Below, one piece after another: positions 41,842 to 54,449 of a DNA stretch of 64,000 nt (within the stretch, counting starts at the first letter, position 1; every line of letters starts with the position of its first letter). Source of the stretch: Ceratothoa steindachneri. Lineage: Eukaryota > Arthropoda > Malacostraca > Isopoda > Cymothoidae. The translations under genes and the position numbers were made by a program. The stretch spans positions 205,205,405 to 205,269,404 of the forward strand of contig OZ018319.1 in the NCBI GenBank assembly GCA_963969495.1, written 5' to 3'. The notes under the pieces are model-generated. The model saw only the letters and a program-made list of their open reading frames with translations, ran no database searches and was not told the DNA's origin.

Positions 41842-43658
41842 TGTAACATACCCTTCAGTAGGCTCACGAGGTCTATTTCGACCCTATGACTGTGTACACG
41901 CGAGCGTGTGCGCTCAAGTTCAAAGAAACTTAAAGTAAGAGAAGTCTCAAAGACATGCCACTTAGCTGTACTCGAATAGGTTGAGTTAGTTCTTTTGAGT
42001 TCCGTGGCCTCTCCCCCCCACATTAAGTTCTCCGAAGGGAGGTTTGTAGGGGAATCTAGCCTCTCCCTTCTCTCCCAGTTGAGACACGAGACGTTGACCG
42101 CAAAACATCCGGGCCAGGCACCTTGGGTCACTCGTAACAACAGCCCCTCGCCCCTCGCCCCTCATCCCTATGAAAAGCAGAACGGTTTAAACTGCAAGAT
42201 CTCCCCTATGAGTGTGTATTCAATTTTACCTCAAGTACGAAATTGGAGACGCGTTTCTCTCAAGCTCGAAGGACCAGCTGGACCAGAGGTAAGACTTGGT
42301 GAGAAAAACCGTTAGGGTAATAACCCTCCTGCGGCCTGTCCACAAGCCCCCCTCCCTCTTACCCCTACCACAGTGGGGTGATGAGGTATAAATACCAAAC
42401 ACTTGGGAAAAACGAGGTAGAATCCGAAGTCAACCAGGCTACGAAGTCCCCTGCAACTGAGGCCGGGCTACCAAGAGAAGGGAATACGAAGCAGCTCATC
42501 CTCGAGCTAGTCCCTGGTTATCAAACCGAACTTTAAGTTGACTTGCTCAAGTTCAACTTATTTTCGTCAAAGAACCCACCCCCACCCCCACTATCCTCGC
42601 CCATGAAGAAGATCCCCCCAGTACAGTCCTCGCCCTTGAAGAAGATCCCCCTGCCGAGTACTTTCCTCGCCCTTGATGAATTCAGAAACGAAGAAGAAAA
42701 AGCTCCTCCTCGAGCCCGTTCCCCTGTGGTCACACCAAACGTCAAGTTATCTTGGTTTAAGAACCCAGTCTAACTTATTCTCTTCAAAGAGACCCCTCCT
42801 ATGCTGGTGCATCCTAAAGCACAGGGATAGTCTTTGCCCTTGAAGAAGACCTCCCTCCCGAGTACAGTCCTCGCCCTTGACGAATTCCGAAACGAAGAAG
42901 AAAAAGCTCCTCCTCCTCTCGAGCCCGTTACCCGGTGGTCAAACCAAACTCTAAGTTAACTTGGTTAAGAAACAAGTTTAACTTATTCTCATCAGAGAAC
43001 CCTCCCCCCCTATCTTTGGGGAGCACAAAGCACCGTGATAGTCCTCGCTCTTGAGAAATTCCGAAACGAAGAAGAAAAAGCTCCTCCTCGAGCACGTTAC
43101 CCGATGGTCACACCGAACTCTAAGTTAACTTGGTTTAAGAACCAAGTGTAACTTTCTCTCGTCAGAGAGACCCCACCTATCATGGTGCATCCTAAAGCAC
43201 CGTGATATCCCTCGCCCTTGAAGAAGACCCCCCCCCCTGAGTACCGTGTGGCCCCCCATCTGCCACACTCGCCAAAGTCCCTTGTGACTGTCAAGTTATT
43301 CCGTCCGCCGTCAACCATCTGGTCGAGGCACGCGTCAAAGAACCCACCGGATTCCTGAGGTGTCTGGGCTCATTGAGTTCAAGGTCAGACTTAAACCCGT
43401 CGCCGGAGGGACCCAGGTATTTAAACTCCAGTAGAGACAGTTAGGTTATTTTTATATAGAAGTGAGTGGTGGATTAACCATCACTATAATGTCAAGTAGG
43501 TCAAGTTAAAAAGCCTTACTTAAAAACTTATTGAAGTCATTATTGTGTATTTAAATTCGTCATATTTCTGTAGTTCATGTTTATTTTGTTTGTGTGTTTT
43601 AATTAAAGTTTTAGTTTGTTTTAACATCTTTTTTTATTCTCTCCTCGAATCGCTACGT
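41842..43658 (+). mobile_element. Right long terminal repeat-like copy
   Basis: It may start TGTAACATACCC at 41842 (TG start), giving about 1.8 kb. It matches 38395-40010 with small indels. TATTTAAA is at 43418-43425 and the AT-rich 3' third is nearly identical. No polypurine tract is obvious before it. Confidence 0.7.
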
Positions 43659-43870
43659 TGGCACAGGGAACCTTTAAAGTTTAAAGAAGTCAAGACCCTA
43701 GATAATAATAATCAAATCATATATAACACTCTTAGAGAGATATAACGTTAATCACGGAGTAGTACGTAAACAACCCATACGTACGAACATCCGCCCATCA
43801 CTCGGTCTTTCCTATACCACCACATAAATATTTTGGTGTCAAGGTGTTCGGTGCTTCCTATACCACGACA
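43659..43870 (+). mobile_element. Primer-site and leader copy following the right LTR
   Basis: TGGCACAGGGAACC plus about 200 bp match 40011-40215 or so, including TCACGGAGTAGTACGTAAAC and the CATAAATATTTTGGTGTCAAG repeats. The match stops at about 43870. An ordinary 3' LTR would not be followed by its own leader. Confidence 0.7.
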
Positions 43871-44690
43871 GTAGATTATGTAGAATTGCATTTGTAGAAA
43901 GTTCATTATGCCAAAACTTTGAGGTTGCCAATGTATGCTCGTATCACCGCCCCCCGCCCCCCCTTCTTTCGACCCACTCCCCTGGATCAAATTTACCCCG
44001 GCTAGAAAGAGGGCCACTGCTTTAAATTGGATGGAGCAAAACTAACCAATGGAGCATTTGAAATGCCCAGTTTTATAAATAAATTAATTGAATGGAACAA
44101 AACCAACCAACGAGGGCATTTTCAAAGAAAGGGAGAAGTACCTTAAAGGGCAGATGTGAGAGAGGCTTATAGACCAACTACTACAAATTTTAAGAACTAG
44201 TTAGAGCATTAGGACGAGTTTTTAGGCAAAAACCAAGGAGGGGATTTCCGTAGAATATTTGTAGGAGGTGGTATTGTCGCACCCTGTATATATTCAGGAG
44301 GAATTGGTTAAGGAAAAACATAAATGCATAAAAAACTGAACATTATTGACATGTGGAAATCACGCTAAAAACTTGCCCCTGATAAGGAAAAAAAAACGCG
44401 TTATCGCGAAAGATTTCCAAAATATACGTTCTTCACTTATCAAAGTGAAACTTCTGGTGAGACTAATGCATACCCCATTGAAATTGGTCAATTCCTAAAC
44501 CTTGAAAAAGATAATAATAACAAAATTTAACATTGGCCTAATTCCTTCTGAAATCGTCAGATCTTTTTTGATCATCCGTTTCCCAGTCTGGCATTAAGTA
44601 AACTTCTTTTTTCTAAATTTCGATTTTCAGTCCTTTCGCTTTTATAAAAAAAACCTTAAATCGATTTGGAATAAAAGAATCCCGTTGGAA
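43871..44690. other. No gene recognised
   Basis: GAATTGAATGGARCAAAACYAACCAA-type words occur twice (about 44028 and 44088). CGCACCCTGTATATATTC at 44278 also occurs at 32541 and may mark a transposon end. Confidence 0.4.
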
Positions 44691-45265
44691 TAAACCAATC
44701 CTCTTGGAATAAACGAATACATAAAAAATCGAACAAATACAAAACAAAAGGAAAAAATCAGAACAAATTTGAACAAATAAAAAAGATAACAAAATCAGAA
44801 CAAATTCGAACAAATAAAAAGAGAGATAACAAAATCAGAACAAATTTGAGAAAATGAAAAGAGAGAAAACAAGAATAAATAAAAGAGAGAGAACAAAATC
44901 AGAATAAATTCCAACCAATCCAAAAAGAAGAAAGAAAATTAGAAAAAAAAATCAAATAGAAAAGAGAACACAACCAGATAAAATTCGAACAAATATAAAA
45001 CAGAAATTAAAATCAGAACAAATTTGAACAAATAAAAAAATAAAAAGTTAGAATAAATTAAAAAGAAAGAAAGAACAAATTCGAACAAATAAACGAGAGA
45101 GAACAAAATAAAAAAAACATTCGAACAAATCCAAACATATAAGAAAAAAGATAATTCGAACAAAAAGAGAATAAAATTTGAACAAAATAAAACAAGAACA
45201 AAACATATCGATCAGAAATTCAGTAAATCGAACTAAACACAGTAAAAAAAAAATCAGGATAGAAT
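44690..45265. repeat. A-rich minisatellite (GAACAAATAAAAAGA type)
   Basis: Units of AAAATCAGAACAAATTCGAACAAATAAAAAGAGAG recur with changes over 570 bp. Confidence 0.8.
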
Positions 45266-45329
45266 TAAACAAAAAGGGGTCAAATTACACCAAACCATTA
45301 ATAATCTGAATAGTCGAACATTTTTTTTA

Positions 45330-45730
45330 TGCATACTCGTTCTAGTTTTCATTTCCCCTCTCCTGTTTTTCATTTCTTTATTATTTATATTCTTGTCCTT
45401 ATTCCTATTATCATTCTGAATTCAATTTTCATTTTCATCATTATTATTCTTTTTTTTATCATTCTGACTTTCAATTTTCTTTCTGATTCCTCCTCAGTTT
45501 GTTTCTTATTAGTGTGTTATCATTCTGATTCGGATTATTATTCTCATTCTCACTTCCATTTTTATTCTGGTTCTCATTCTGATTCTCATTTTCATTCTTA
45601 TTATCGTTCCCAATCTCATTCTGATTCTTATTATCGTTCTCATCCTGATTTTCATTCCAACTCTCATTCTGATTCTTATTTTCATTCTTTATTCTCATTT
45701 TCAATCTGATTTTCATGTTCATTCTCCCCT
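45330..45730. repeat. TC-rich hexamer array (CATTCTGATTCT type)
   Basis: Repeated CATTCT, GATTCT, CATTTT and TATTAT steps. It yields a Ser/His/Asp-rich plus ORF and an Asn/Glu-rich minus ORF, both compositional. Confidence 0.85.
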
Positions 45731-46089
45731 CCCCCGCCGCCCGTCTTGCTACTCTGCCCCTAATTTGAACCTCCGAATTTCCTCGCAAAAAATCACTAAA
45801 TTGTTTCAATTAACCTACAATTTTCATAATTCCAAGATAACACAAAATTATCCCTCCCCCAAAATCCATTTCCGAAATTGATTTAGCATTTACAGTAATA
45901 CGAAAAATTGATTAGGACACACAACACCTGGAAAATGTTTGTTAATTATCTTCCTATTTATTACCATGGTATAAGGATACATTATTGATGTATGCAGTTT
46001 TATTTGTACATTCATTTACTCTTTTGTGTGATTTTGAACAAGGAAATTAGAAAACGAGGACTGTGTGCACCAATTGTCAACTTAGTAAG

Positions 46090-46700
46090 AAAGGTTGACA
46101 TGTCTAAAATCGGTTTTGCATTTTCTGTAGAGTCTGACAAAAGAAAACATTTTATTCATTTATTGAAAAACATTATTTATTATGAGCATGTTTCAATAGC
46201 GTTTGTATTTTCTGTGGAGGCTGTAAGAAGAAAGCATTTTATTCATTCACTTAAAATCAGAATTTGCTATGAACATGTTTCAATCACGTTTACATTTTTT
46301 TTTGTGGAGTCTGATAAAATAAAACATTTTATTGATTTAGTGTAAAACAGAATTTATTTTGAATGTTTCAATCGCGTTTGCATTTTCTGTTTAGTCAGAA
46401 AAGAAAACGTATTGATTTACTGAAAAACAAATTTTTTTTTAATATGTTTCAATTGAGTTTTAATTTCCTGTGGAGTCTGAGAAAAGAAGTGATTTTAGTG
46501 ATTTACTGAAAAACAAAATTAGTTTTGATTGTTTTAATCGCGTTTGCATTTTATGTGAAGTCAGAGAAAAAAAACACCATATTATTCCTTAACTGTAAAA
46601 ACAAAATTTGTTTTGCTTATGTTTTAATTGCGTTTCCATTTTATTTGTGCGTCTGAGAAAAAGAAAACATTTTATTGATTTACTGAAAAACAAATACATG
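46090..46700. repeat. Tandem repeat of about 88 bp, seven units
   Basis: Each unit runs GTTTCAATCGCGTTTGCATTT, TCTGTGGAGTCTGA, AAAACATTTTATTGATTTACTG. The first three units stay in one plus frame (45992-46345) with repeated SVES..KHFIH..YEHVS. Confidence 0.8.
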
Positions 46701-49345
46701 AAAAATAAAAACTAGTCTAATTGAAGATAATGTTAATAAGGTTGTTTGTTAATCTACAAAGCGATAAGAAGAAAGGAAAAAAGAAAAGAGTAGACGTGTT
46801 AAATGGGAAAATAAATCGAGTATCTGATGCACTATTTCATTATACTGTTAAGTTTATAGTTAATGTTTATCATTTCTATCCATTAACATGTTGCCTTAAG
46901 TCCATTGAACTCCTTTAGAGAGCAAATTATTCCATTTTGGAATAATTTTATAGGAAAGAATTCTGGCTGTTTCCTGTTTTAAATCTTTATTTATTATTTC
47001 AAATAGCATCTCACGCTTTATACTATTAGTAGTTAATTTGCTTACTATATTAAAGTAGTTTGTTTCGTGAAAGCTAGGTAATCACTAAAGAAACGTAAAC
47101 TCTAATATATTCAGAATTAAATTGGTAGATAAACAAAGCGAGAGACAGACTGATAGATAAAACTAGAAATATAATGAATTTCTAAATACTCAGGTCAATT
47201 TCTCCAAATTTCACTTGTTATCATCCTAATTAACGCTGCATAAAACATATCCTTGATCTATACGAAATTATATATGCTGACATTTAGATTTTTCATGTTC
47301 CTTGAGAGTTAGGTCATCTTTTAAGATTCAAGCTACATTTGCCCTGTTATACCCTCCTATCCACTGCTACATCTCGTTATTGCCTATTATGTCTATCTCC
47401 CTAATAATCCCCCGCTGAAATCGATCACATAATATTTTATCTAAAAACTTTCAGAAGTGGTGACATTTTTAATGGAACAAAAAGCTAATAACTTTCTCCT
47501 ATCAGGTCACTTTCCTCAGTCGAGACAAGGTTAAAATTATCCCAAACTACTTAAATATTGCTTAAAATTCCAAGTCACTTGAAATCGCCACTTTTTTAAT
47601 AAGTGGTGTTTGTCTCATCTAGAAACTTAGATGGTTCTATTCCTCTACACGATATTTTGTCCATTGAACTTAACTATAATAAAAAATATAAAGAATTTAA
47701 CCTTAGATTAAAATTGTTGTTTATTACTTCTAGTGTCCTGCGTTCAGGATCAAACTTAGGCAATTAGTCAACGTTATTCCATGCTTATAGGGGCAATATT
47801 TAACTATTTTATTTGCAAGAATCTCCTTCTATCCTTGACCTTATAAAAACATCAAAGCAAAGATCGAAAATTTGATATCAAAGGTGTATAGTGAAGGTTG
47901 GTGGACCTTTATGATTATGCGTGCCAAAGTCAGTATTTATTTTAAAGTACTGTTTTGTTCATGATGCTACAGAAAATATAAATATCTAGTTTCAGTGAAC
48001 TTAGTCATTATACAGAACGAGGTTAAAGATGGTACTAGTGTTGTACAATAGTACTCCTGATTCTTTACCATGTCTGTTCTTTATCAAATTTCCAATTAAT
48101 TTAGCTCGCCTTAATAAAATTTATTTATTTAAGGCAAAATATTAAACCTTATGATAGATTTTAGACTCCGATTTCTTAAGGCTTCTCTTAGCTTCGCGTG
48201 TCGAAAAAATTACAGGCGCGTCAATTTAGCCACACGTGTCATATATGTGTCAGACAAGGTGTAAAACATATCTACTCAATATCACAACCAAAAACGCCAC
48301 CACGAACTATGACAGGGAATTAAATCTCATAAAGGTGATAGACCTACATAAAAGCAAAAAGAAGGTACACAAAGAACAGTATGAATAAAAAAAAGGAAAT
48401 TTCAAGGAATTTTGTACAAGTCCTACAAGGCTCGAAATTTGAGAAATAGGAACCCCCTTCTGGTAAAATAATCATATGTTTAGCTATGCGTTGAAAGTGA
48501 TTGACGCGATAGGTAACAGTGGTAGGATATTACGACTAATGTGTCTTAAATGTTTATGGATATGAACACAGAAGATAGTTCGCTACTAGGGCTCGTGCAA
48601 TCACGAGATTAAGGGAGATGACGGTCCCCCGCTTGGCGAAGAATTGCTACTTGAGCTGTTGTAAGAAAGGCTGAAGATTTACCATGATTGTGTAACCATC
48701 TGCTTGTTGAATGTTAAAAGCTAACGCAAAGAGAATATCAAAGAACCGTTAGTTTTATCTAAAGTATGAGGTAATATTTGAGACAAACTTTCAGAAACAA
48801 CTTATCGAATCTTCATAGCAAAAACTAGTTTTGTAATACTGAAATTTAAAGGACGAAAAAAATACTGAAAGTGGAAGCTCTCTTAAATCTCTTAAACTAT
48901 TTTCTCACGAGATCATCTCAGTATGAATCAAGCACAAGCCAATCTACAAAACTAGGTTACAAAAAAGTCAAAATTTATATAACTACAAACTAATGCCTAA
49001 AAGCATTCAATAAAAATGAATAAAAGCATAAAATTCCAGAAAATATTGGTCGGTGCAAAGCAAATACTTTAAGCGGCAAAAGGGCACCTTGAGATATGCC
49101 TTTTTTTGTGACTTTTAAACAGTTTATGGATGCTTTCAACAATAACAACAGAGGTCCAAGGCTCTTCTGATCCCATTCTATACAAGCGAAGGTCACGAGA
49201 TGGGGTGAAAATCTCCGGGGACATCCCTAAATTAAGGGTGGCTTACTTCACAGGTGTGTAGAGATCCGGTTAGATCATCGACGGATTTCATTCCCCTTAG
49301 AAGTGAAAACTAGCATCAGCCAACTGAGCATGAAAAAAAGTATAT
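46700..49345. other. No gene recognised; AT-rich
   Basis: No ORF above background and no family recognised in about 2.6 kb. Confidence 0.5.
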
Positions 49346-49348
49346 ATA

Positions 49349-49481
49349 TGCAAATTTTGTTGAAGACCATTGTATATTTTGCCTTAATTAATTTCCTTTG
49401 GCAACTTTCTCTTCTTCTATCTTTTTTGCCAAAGGAAATTAATTAAGGCAAAATACACAATGATTTTCAGCAAAATTTGCA
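49349..49481. repeat. Near-perfect hairpin, arms about 55 bp, loop about 21 bp
   Basis: The left arm at 49350-49404 (GCAAATTTTGTTGAA ... TTTCCTTTGGCAA) is repeated inverted at 49426-49480. There are only a few mismatches near the GACC/AATC step. Confidence 0.9.
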
Positions 49482-49519
49482 TTCAAGAAAGACCGCTACC
49501 CAACTACACTAATATATAT

Positions 49520-50010
49520 ATGGAGAAAGATCCAAGACAAATTGGTATGGTCAATGTAGTGGCATTATTAGACAACACTGCTCTACTTCAGGTCCAGCGT
49601 GACATCCTTTCGTCCTTGAACTGGAAGACTACATTTATAGGATAGCTAATCCACCAGTCAAATAAAATGGTTTTAAAGTTACCCCTTTATGTTAGCCTCT
49701 TTACCGTCATAGAAAACCGTTATTATTAATATATTAACAGCGTTATCTTAGCCAAAACACTTGAAAGATGGAAAAAGATCCAAGACAAATTGGTACGGTT
49801 AATGTAGTGGCATTTTTAGACAACTGCTCTACTTAAGGTCCAGCGTGACATACTTTTCTATCGCTGAAAAGGCTAACATAAAGGGGTAACTTTGAATCCA
49901 ATTTTGGACTAGTGGATTAGCTATCCTATAAATGTAGTCTTCCAGTTCGAGGACGAAAGGATGTCACGGTGGACCTGAAGTAGAGCAGTGTTCTCTAATA
50001 ATGCCACTAC

Positions 50011-50012
<2 letters not shown>
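49520..50012. repeat. Composite of two direct and one inverted copy of a coding-like unit
   Basis: Copy 1 (plus, about 49520-49697) and a shorter copy 2 (plus, 49767-49858) share GGAGAAAGATCCAAGACAAA and AATGTAGTGGCAT. Copy 3 (minus, 49868-50012) is the inverted form of copy 1. Copies 1 and 3 both encode NVVALL-NTALLQV-RDILSS then NWKTTFIG and a stop. Confidence 0.8.

Positions 50013-50078
<66 letters not shown>
50013..50078. repeat. (TA)n microsatellite
   Basis: About 33 TA units directly abutting copy 3 of the inverted complex, followed by a GA-rich stretch. Confidence 0.95.
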
Positions 50079-50079
<1 letters not shown>

Positions 50080-50154
50080 TTTAGAAAGAGAGAGAAAGAG
50101 TGAGTGAGTGAGTGAAAGAGAGCTAGAGGTAGAGAGAGTAAGAGAAAGAGATAG

Positions 50155-50745
50155 CAAACATAAGAGCATAAGAAAAGGAGTCTTCAAAAGGATAATCAAT
50201 AGCCTATAATTAGGCAGCTCCTGTTCCTATCACCCAGTTCAGCCCTTCCTAGCATCCTTATCTATAAATCTATCCAATCTATTCTTAAAAATTTACAGCA
50301 AGGACGCTGCTATTACTTGACTAGTGAGCCTATTTATTCCATTCATCTACCACTCGATTTGTAAATGAATTTCTACCAATCTCTTTCCTGAACCTAAACT
50401 TGTCCAGCTTAAACGCATTGCTACGTGTCCTATCACGTTTGCTCCAAATAAGAACCTTATTCGTCTCCCCTCTTATAACCCTTTTTCCCACTTGAATACT
50501 TCAATCAAGTCCCCTCGAATTCTTTTCCTTTCTAACGTATGTAGAGTGTTGTGTACGGCGACTTATGCCCAAGTATGCAGTCATCAGATGAGTTATCGCA
50601 ATGAAAAAGAATAACGTATGTCTATTTTTGTCCTAAAACTTTCACCATAATGTAAATTTCTCAACTCATCAATCATCTTAGTCATCCTTCTTTGCACTGC
50701 CTCAATCAGGCTAATATCCATTTTATAATAACCATTGAGTGAAAG
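50155..50745 (-). pseudogene. CR1-like LINE ORF2 C-terminus and 3' tail
   Basis: The minus strand reads KMDISLIEAVQRRMTKMIDELRNLHY, interrupted by about 100 bp of unrelated sequence near 50545-50640, then RIRGDLIEVFKW, WSKRDRTRSNAFKLDKFRFRKEI and RNSFTNRVVDEWNK, and a tail ending in CTTATGYTCTTATGTT. These are the standard end motifs of CR1-group ORF2. Confidence 0.72.
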
Positions 50746-51844
50746 TATGGTTGCTCTCTCTAACTTGAAAGAGGACGCTCAAGCGTTTTAGCAGTTATTT
50801 AACAAAATATAATTCTCAGGTTTTAGATGACATAAGAAATAATGCAATAAATAAGTAAGATTGCAGCCAATAAAACTTCGCACGGTACGAGGAAATTAAA
50901 TGTATGTGATTAAACGCTAGTGAACCACACTTAATCACAACCGCGAGAAAATATATAGGAATGAATATACTTTACACAAATAGATAGAAATACATGCAGT
51001 TTCTATAGCAATTTATCACACTGGTTAGGAATATGGATTGCAAGTGTTCACGTCAACGCCGCCGGAGTGGTTTCTACCTCCCATAATGCAGAACGAGTGA
51101 GACTTAAAATGGGGAGTAAAATCTAACGCAAAAGAGAAGAAGCTTTGATACACAATAGCTGTAAAGAGGAACGAGCTGAGATTTTGCAGTGAAAAGTTTG
51201 TAGAGCGAATGAGGAGTCACTCCTTGCGTCGCCTCGGCAGAAAATAACTGACACTCGATAATCAAGAATCCAATCAAGAGAGATCACGGAGATGAGGGAG
51301 AACCAACCTTGTAAGAGAGTCTGATGGACGTCTGTGATGGAATGATACTTACCTCAGGTAATCTTATCTTTTGTTCTCCAATCAGTGTATTATGTGGCGA
51401 AAGAGTTTGACACCAAATGGCAATCTACTTCCAGTGCGAACAAGCTCGCACCAGACAAGGCTATGTCGCTTGTCTTTTTTAATTCTGTAGTGTCGGCCTT
51501 CCATCAATAGTGGCAAAAAATAGCTTCAGTAACCCTGAAATTTTATAATTTGATTGTGAGAAAATCCTTGTCATTTGAAAGGCCTAGGATGTAACGAGGC
51601 AGACCCAATTAGCAATTTCAACAGGCATTAGGATAGACCTTAAGAACCGGCAACCTTTATCCATTAACTTGAGGACCAAAAGTCTTACGAAGAACTGTAA
51701 TTTTGGATAAAGAACTAGAACACCTCCGCATATTATAATCACGAACTGCCATTTTTAAAGAGAAAAAAACTCCAGAGAAATAAGAAGGATATATATACTT
51801 AAGGCAGGAAAGATTGATACTGTGAATTGCAAAAGTCCTGTTAC
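50746..51844. other. No gene recognised
   Basis: Mixed-composition sequence with no ORF above background and no family recognised. Confidence 0.45.
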
Positions 51845-52690
51845 TCTCTTTACGATGCTCTCAACAAAGGACACAATGATAGTTTTGATGCAATTTGACA
51901 CGTTTTTATTGCTTTAACATAGAAATATGTGCTTACGTTATAAGAGTAATCAAGGTGGCCACCCTCAGCGGCAAGCACGCACTCCAGGTAAGACCTGAGT
52001 GTCCCACTCACGTTACGGACGAAGTCCTTCTTTATGCTGGGCCACACGCGGTTGACAGAGGAGTTCAACTCGTCGATGTTGCTAAGGAGTACCTTGCAGG
52101 CCTTTCCTTCGACATGTAGCCACAGGCTGTAGTCAAGGGAGTTGAGGTCGGACGACTGCGGCAGCCAAAAGTCGTTCGACCAAGAGTTGATATTTTAGCC
52201 CCCAACCACTTTTTTGCGGTCCTGGCCGTGTGAGCCGGGGCACCGTCCCTCTTAAAGACGCACTCCACCTACTTCTTGATCTTTCTCATCCAGGGCACTT
52301 TCATGACAAAAATGTCCCTATAATCGACCGCGCTAGGACTGTAACCGACGCGAACCACACCGACGGCATCTTCTCGCCATTCGAAGCTACGAGACCGAAC
52401 ATAATCACGGAGGCTGGAAGCTTAGTCTTGGCCAAAGCTTACCGTGCAAGTGTTCTGTTTGTTAATGACCGGATCGACTCTGGTGGTTTTTTCATCAGAA
52501 AAAAATGAGAATTCGATTATCATGACTCTTCAAGTCGTTGAGAAGGCTACGACAGCGCTCCCTACGTTGTTCTTGTATACGGTCGGTGAGCAGAGGCCAT
52601 GCACCTCAAGCTCTTGCTGGCTTCCTACTTGACGTTCTTTTTGACAAACGGAGACATTTTGAGTTTCCACTCCACGTCAAATTCTCTCCT
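51845..52690 (-). pseudogene. Mariner-like transposase relic, second copy of family B
   Basis: Minus frames include VFKRDGAPAHTARTAKKWLG (catalytic DGAPAHTA block), FWLPQSSDLNSLDYSLWLHV (third catalytic Asp), NSSVNRVWPSIKKDFVRNV and LECVLAAEGGHLDY. Frameshifts separate these. The N-terminal part lies toward 52690. It matches 4058-4820. Confidence 0.78.
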
Positions 52691-52714
52691 TCGACTAGAA
52701 AATGCTATCTGCGA

Positions 52715-53105
52715 TGCCTTCATTCGTAGACAGCACAAGGCCAGTGTTTTGGGACCTAAAGAAGGCCCATAATACTGCATGTCAATACGGAATCATGGAG
52801 ACCCTCCACACGATGATGGCGAGGGGACGCCCCCAAATTTATTTCCGAATTAAACGAGATCGATGATTCCGTGTACGTGTTTGTGTGTGGGGGGGGGGGG
52901 CTGGGCGGTATCACCTCAGTACTATCTGAAGATCTTATCGGTATGCTTTACGTGGACAACCTTTCAATCTTTTGGGTGCGACCTAGAAGGCAACTCTGGA
53001 GTGTCAACCCCAACAGCAATTAAACATCATCTTTCGCTATGCCGAAGCGCACAAGTTTCGCGTTTCCTTAGCCAAGACTAAAATAGTGCATTTCAGCCTC
53101 AGCTA
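52715..53105 (+). pseudogene. Jockey/I-group LINE reverse transcriptase fragment
   Basis: VFWDLKKAHNTACQYGIMETL matches the RT AVFFDLEKAYDTTWRYGIL block. Later frames give GMLYVDNLSIFWV (YVDD box with the second Asp changed to Asn) and RYAEAHKFRVSLAKTKIVHF (WA-ENGFRFS-SKT--MHF block). Frameshifts and a G-run at 52892 break it. It ends at the 24-bp repeat array. Confidence 0.68.
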
Positions 53106-53112
53106 AGAAATA

Positions 53113-53580
53113 CTTCAATTATGAAGTACATTAGTGTTTCAACTATGAACTGCTCCAGTGCTTCAACTATGAACTGCTCCATTGATTCAACCATGAACTG
53201 CTTCAGTGCTTCAACAATGAACTGCATTAGTGCTTCAACTACGAACTGCATACGTGCTTCAACTATGAACTCCTCCATTGCTGTAACTATAAAATGTTTC
53301 ATTGCTTCAACTATGAACTGCATTAGTGATTCAACTATGAACTGCTCCAGTGCTTTAACTATGAACTGTATTAATGATTCAACTATGAACTGCTCCAGTG
53401 CTTCAAATATGAACTGTATACGTCCTTCAACTATGAATTGCTTCATTGCTTCAACAATGAACTGCTTCAGTGCTTCAACCATGAACTGCATACATGCTTC
53501 AACTATGAACCGCTTCAGTGATTCAACTATGAACTGCTTTAGTGCTTCAACAATAAATTGTTTCAGTGTTTCAATTATAG
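53113..53580. repeat. 24-bp tandem repeat, about 20 units, open on both strands
   Basis: The unit CTTCAACTATGAACTGCTCCAGTG is repeated without frame-changing indels. The plus frame gives (STMNCSSA)n for 155 codons. The minus frame (53099-53641) gives (VEALKQFI)n for 180 codons. Neither resembles a known protein. The unit length being a multiple of three explains much of the openness. Confidence 0.9.
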
Positions 53581-54265
53581 CTTCCTGAGTCGCTAACTCA
53601 TTAGAATATATAAACAGATCGAAATCTTTAAAATGCTCCATTGGGTAGAGTCCAGTGAGGAAGGTAAGTGTGTCAAAATTTTATAGACGAATCCATCAAT
53701 TTTCAAGTAATGATTTTAGAAATGTGTGACAGAGCGTTATCGCGCCACTAAATTGGTCCATATCTGGGAGTTGACCTAGGTTGCATCAATTTTTTATTTT
53801 CATCTATACACCCATATCTTAACTGGGTGTATTTACACTAATTGATTTTCCTTTTTTCAAAAAATCTCACACAGTTATTTGAACATACTTACGTACAGCT
53901 GTTGATTCGGCAAATGTTTTGAAGTGTAGCCTGCATCCAATCACTGCAGGTCTTTATTTTAATCAAACCATATCCTCTTCTGTTCAAAACAGATTCGTTC
54001 GTAACAAAACAAAAAAAACTGGTTTTCGTCCAACTTCTTTTTTTTTAATCGCGACAAAATTGCAGGAAAATGCATTTAATTAACCAGTTGGGTATTCAGA
54101 GACCCAGATTAAATTACCACTATTTTATCTTGCTAATATTTTATCTCAAACTGATATAAATATTCTCAGTAATTATTTTCGTTAATATATTAATATTTTT
54201 GTCATTAAATTATATTTTAACTTTTCAACGTAAAGGAAAAATATTATTATTATTGCTATTTTTAT
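53581..54265. other. No gene recognised
   Basis: AT-rich. A short imperfect palindrome (ACACCCATATCTTAACTGGGTGT) lies near 53808-53830 on the plus strand. Confidence 0.4.
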
Positions 54266-54269
54266 TAAG

Positions 54270-54309
<40 letters not shown>
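54270..54309. repeat. (AAT)n microsatellite
   Basis: About 13 AAT units. Confidence 0.95.
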
Positions 54310-54449
54310 GTAGTATTCTTACAACGGTGCAAATTAGGTACGGTTCCCATAGCAACATTGTTCCCATGGTAAGGTCAATTTCAATAGTGAATAGGGTCGA
54401 ACGTCTGTGCGTGACTAAACTAACACGGCGCGATTTACTTAACCCTCAC

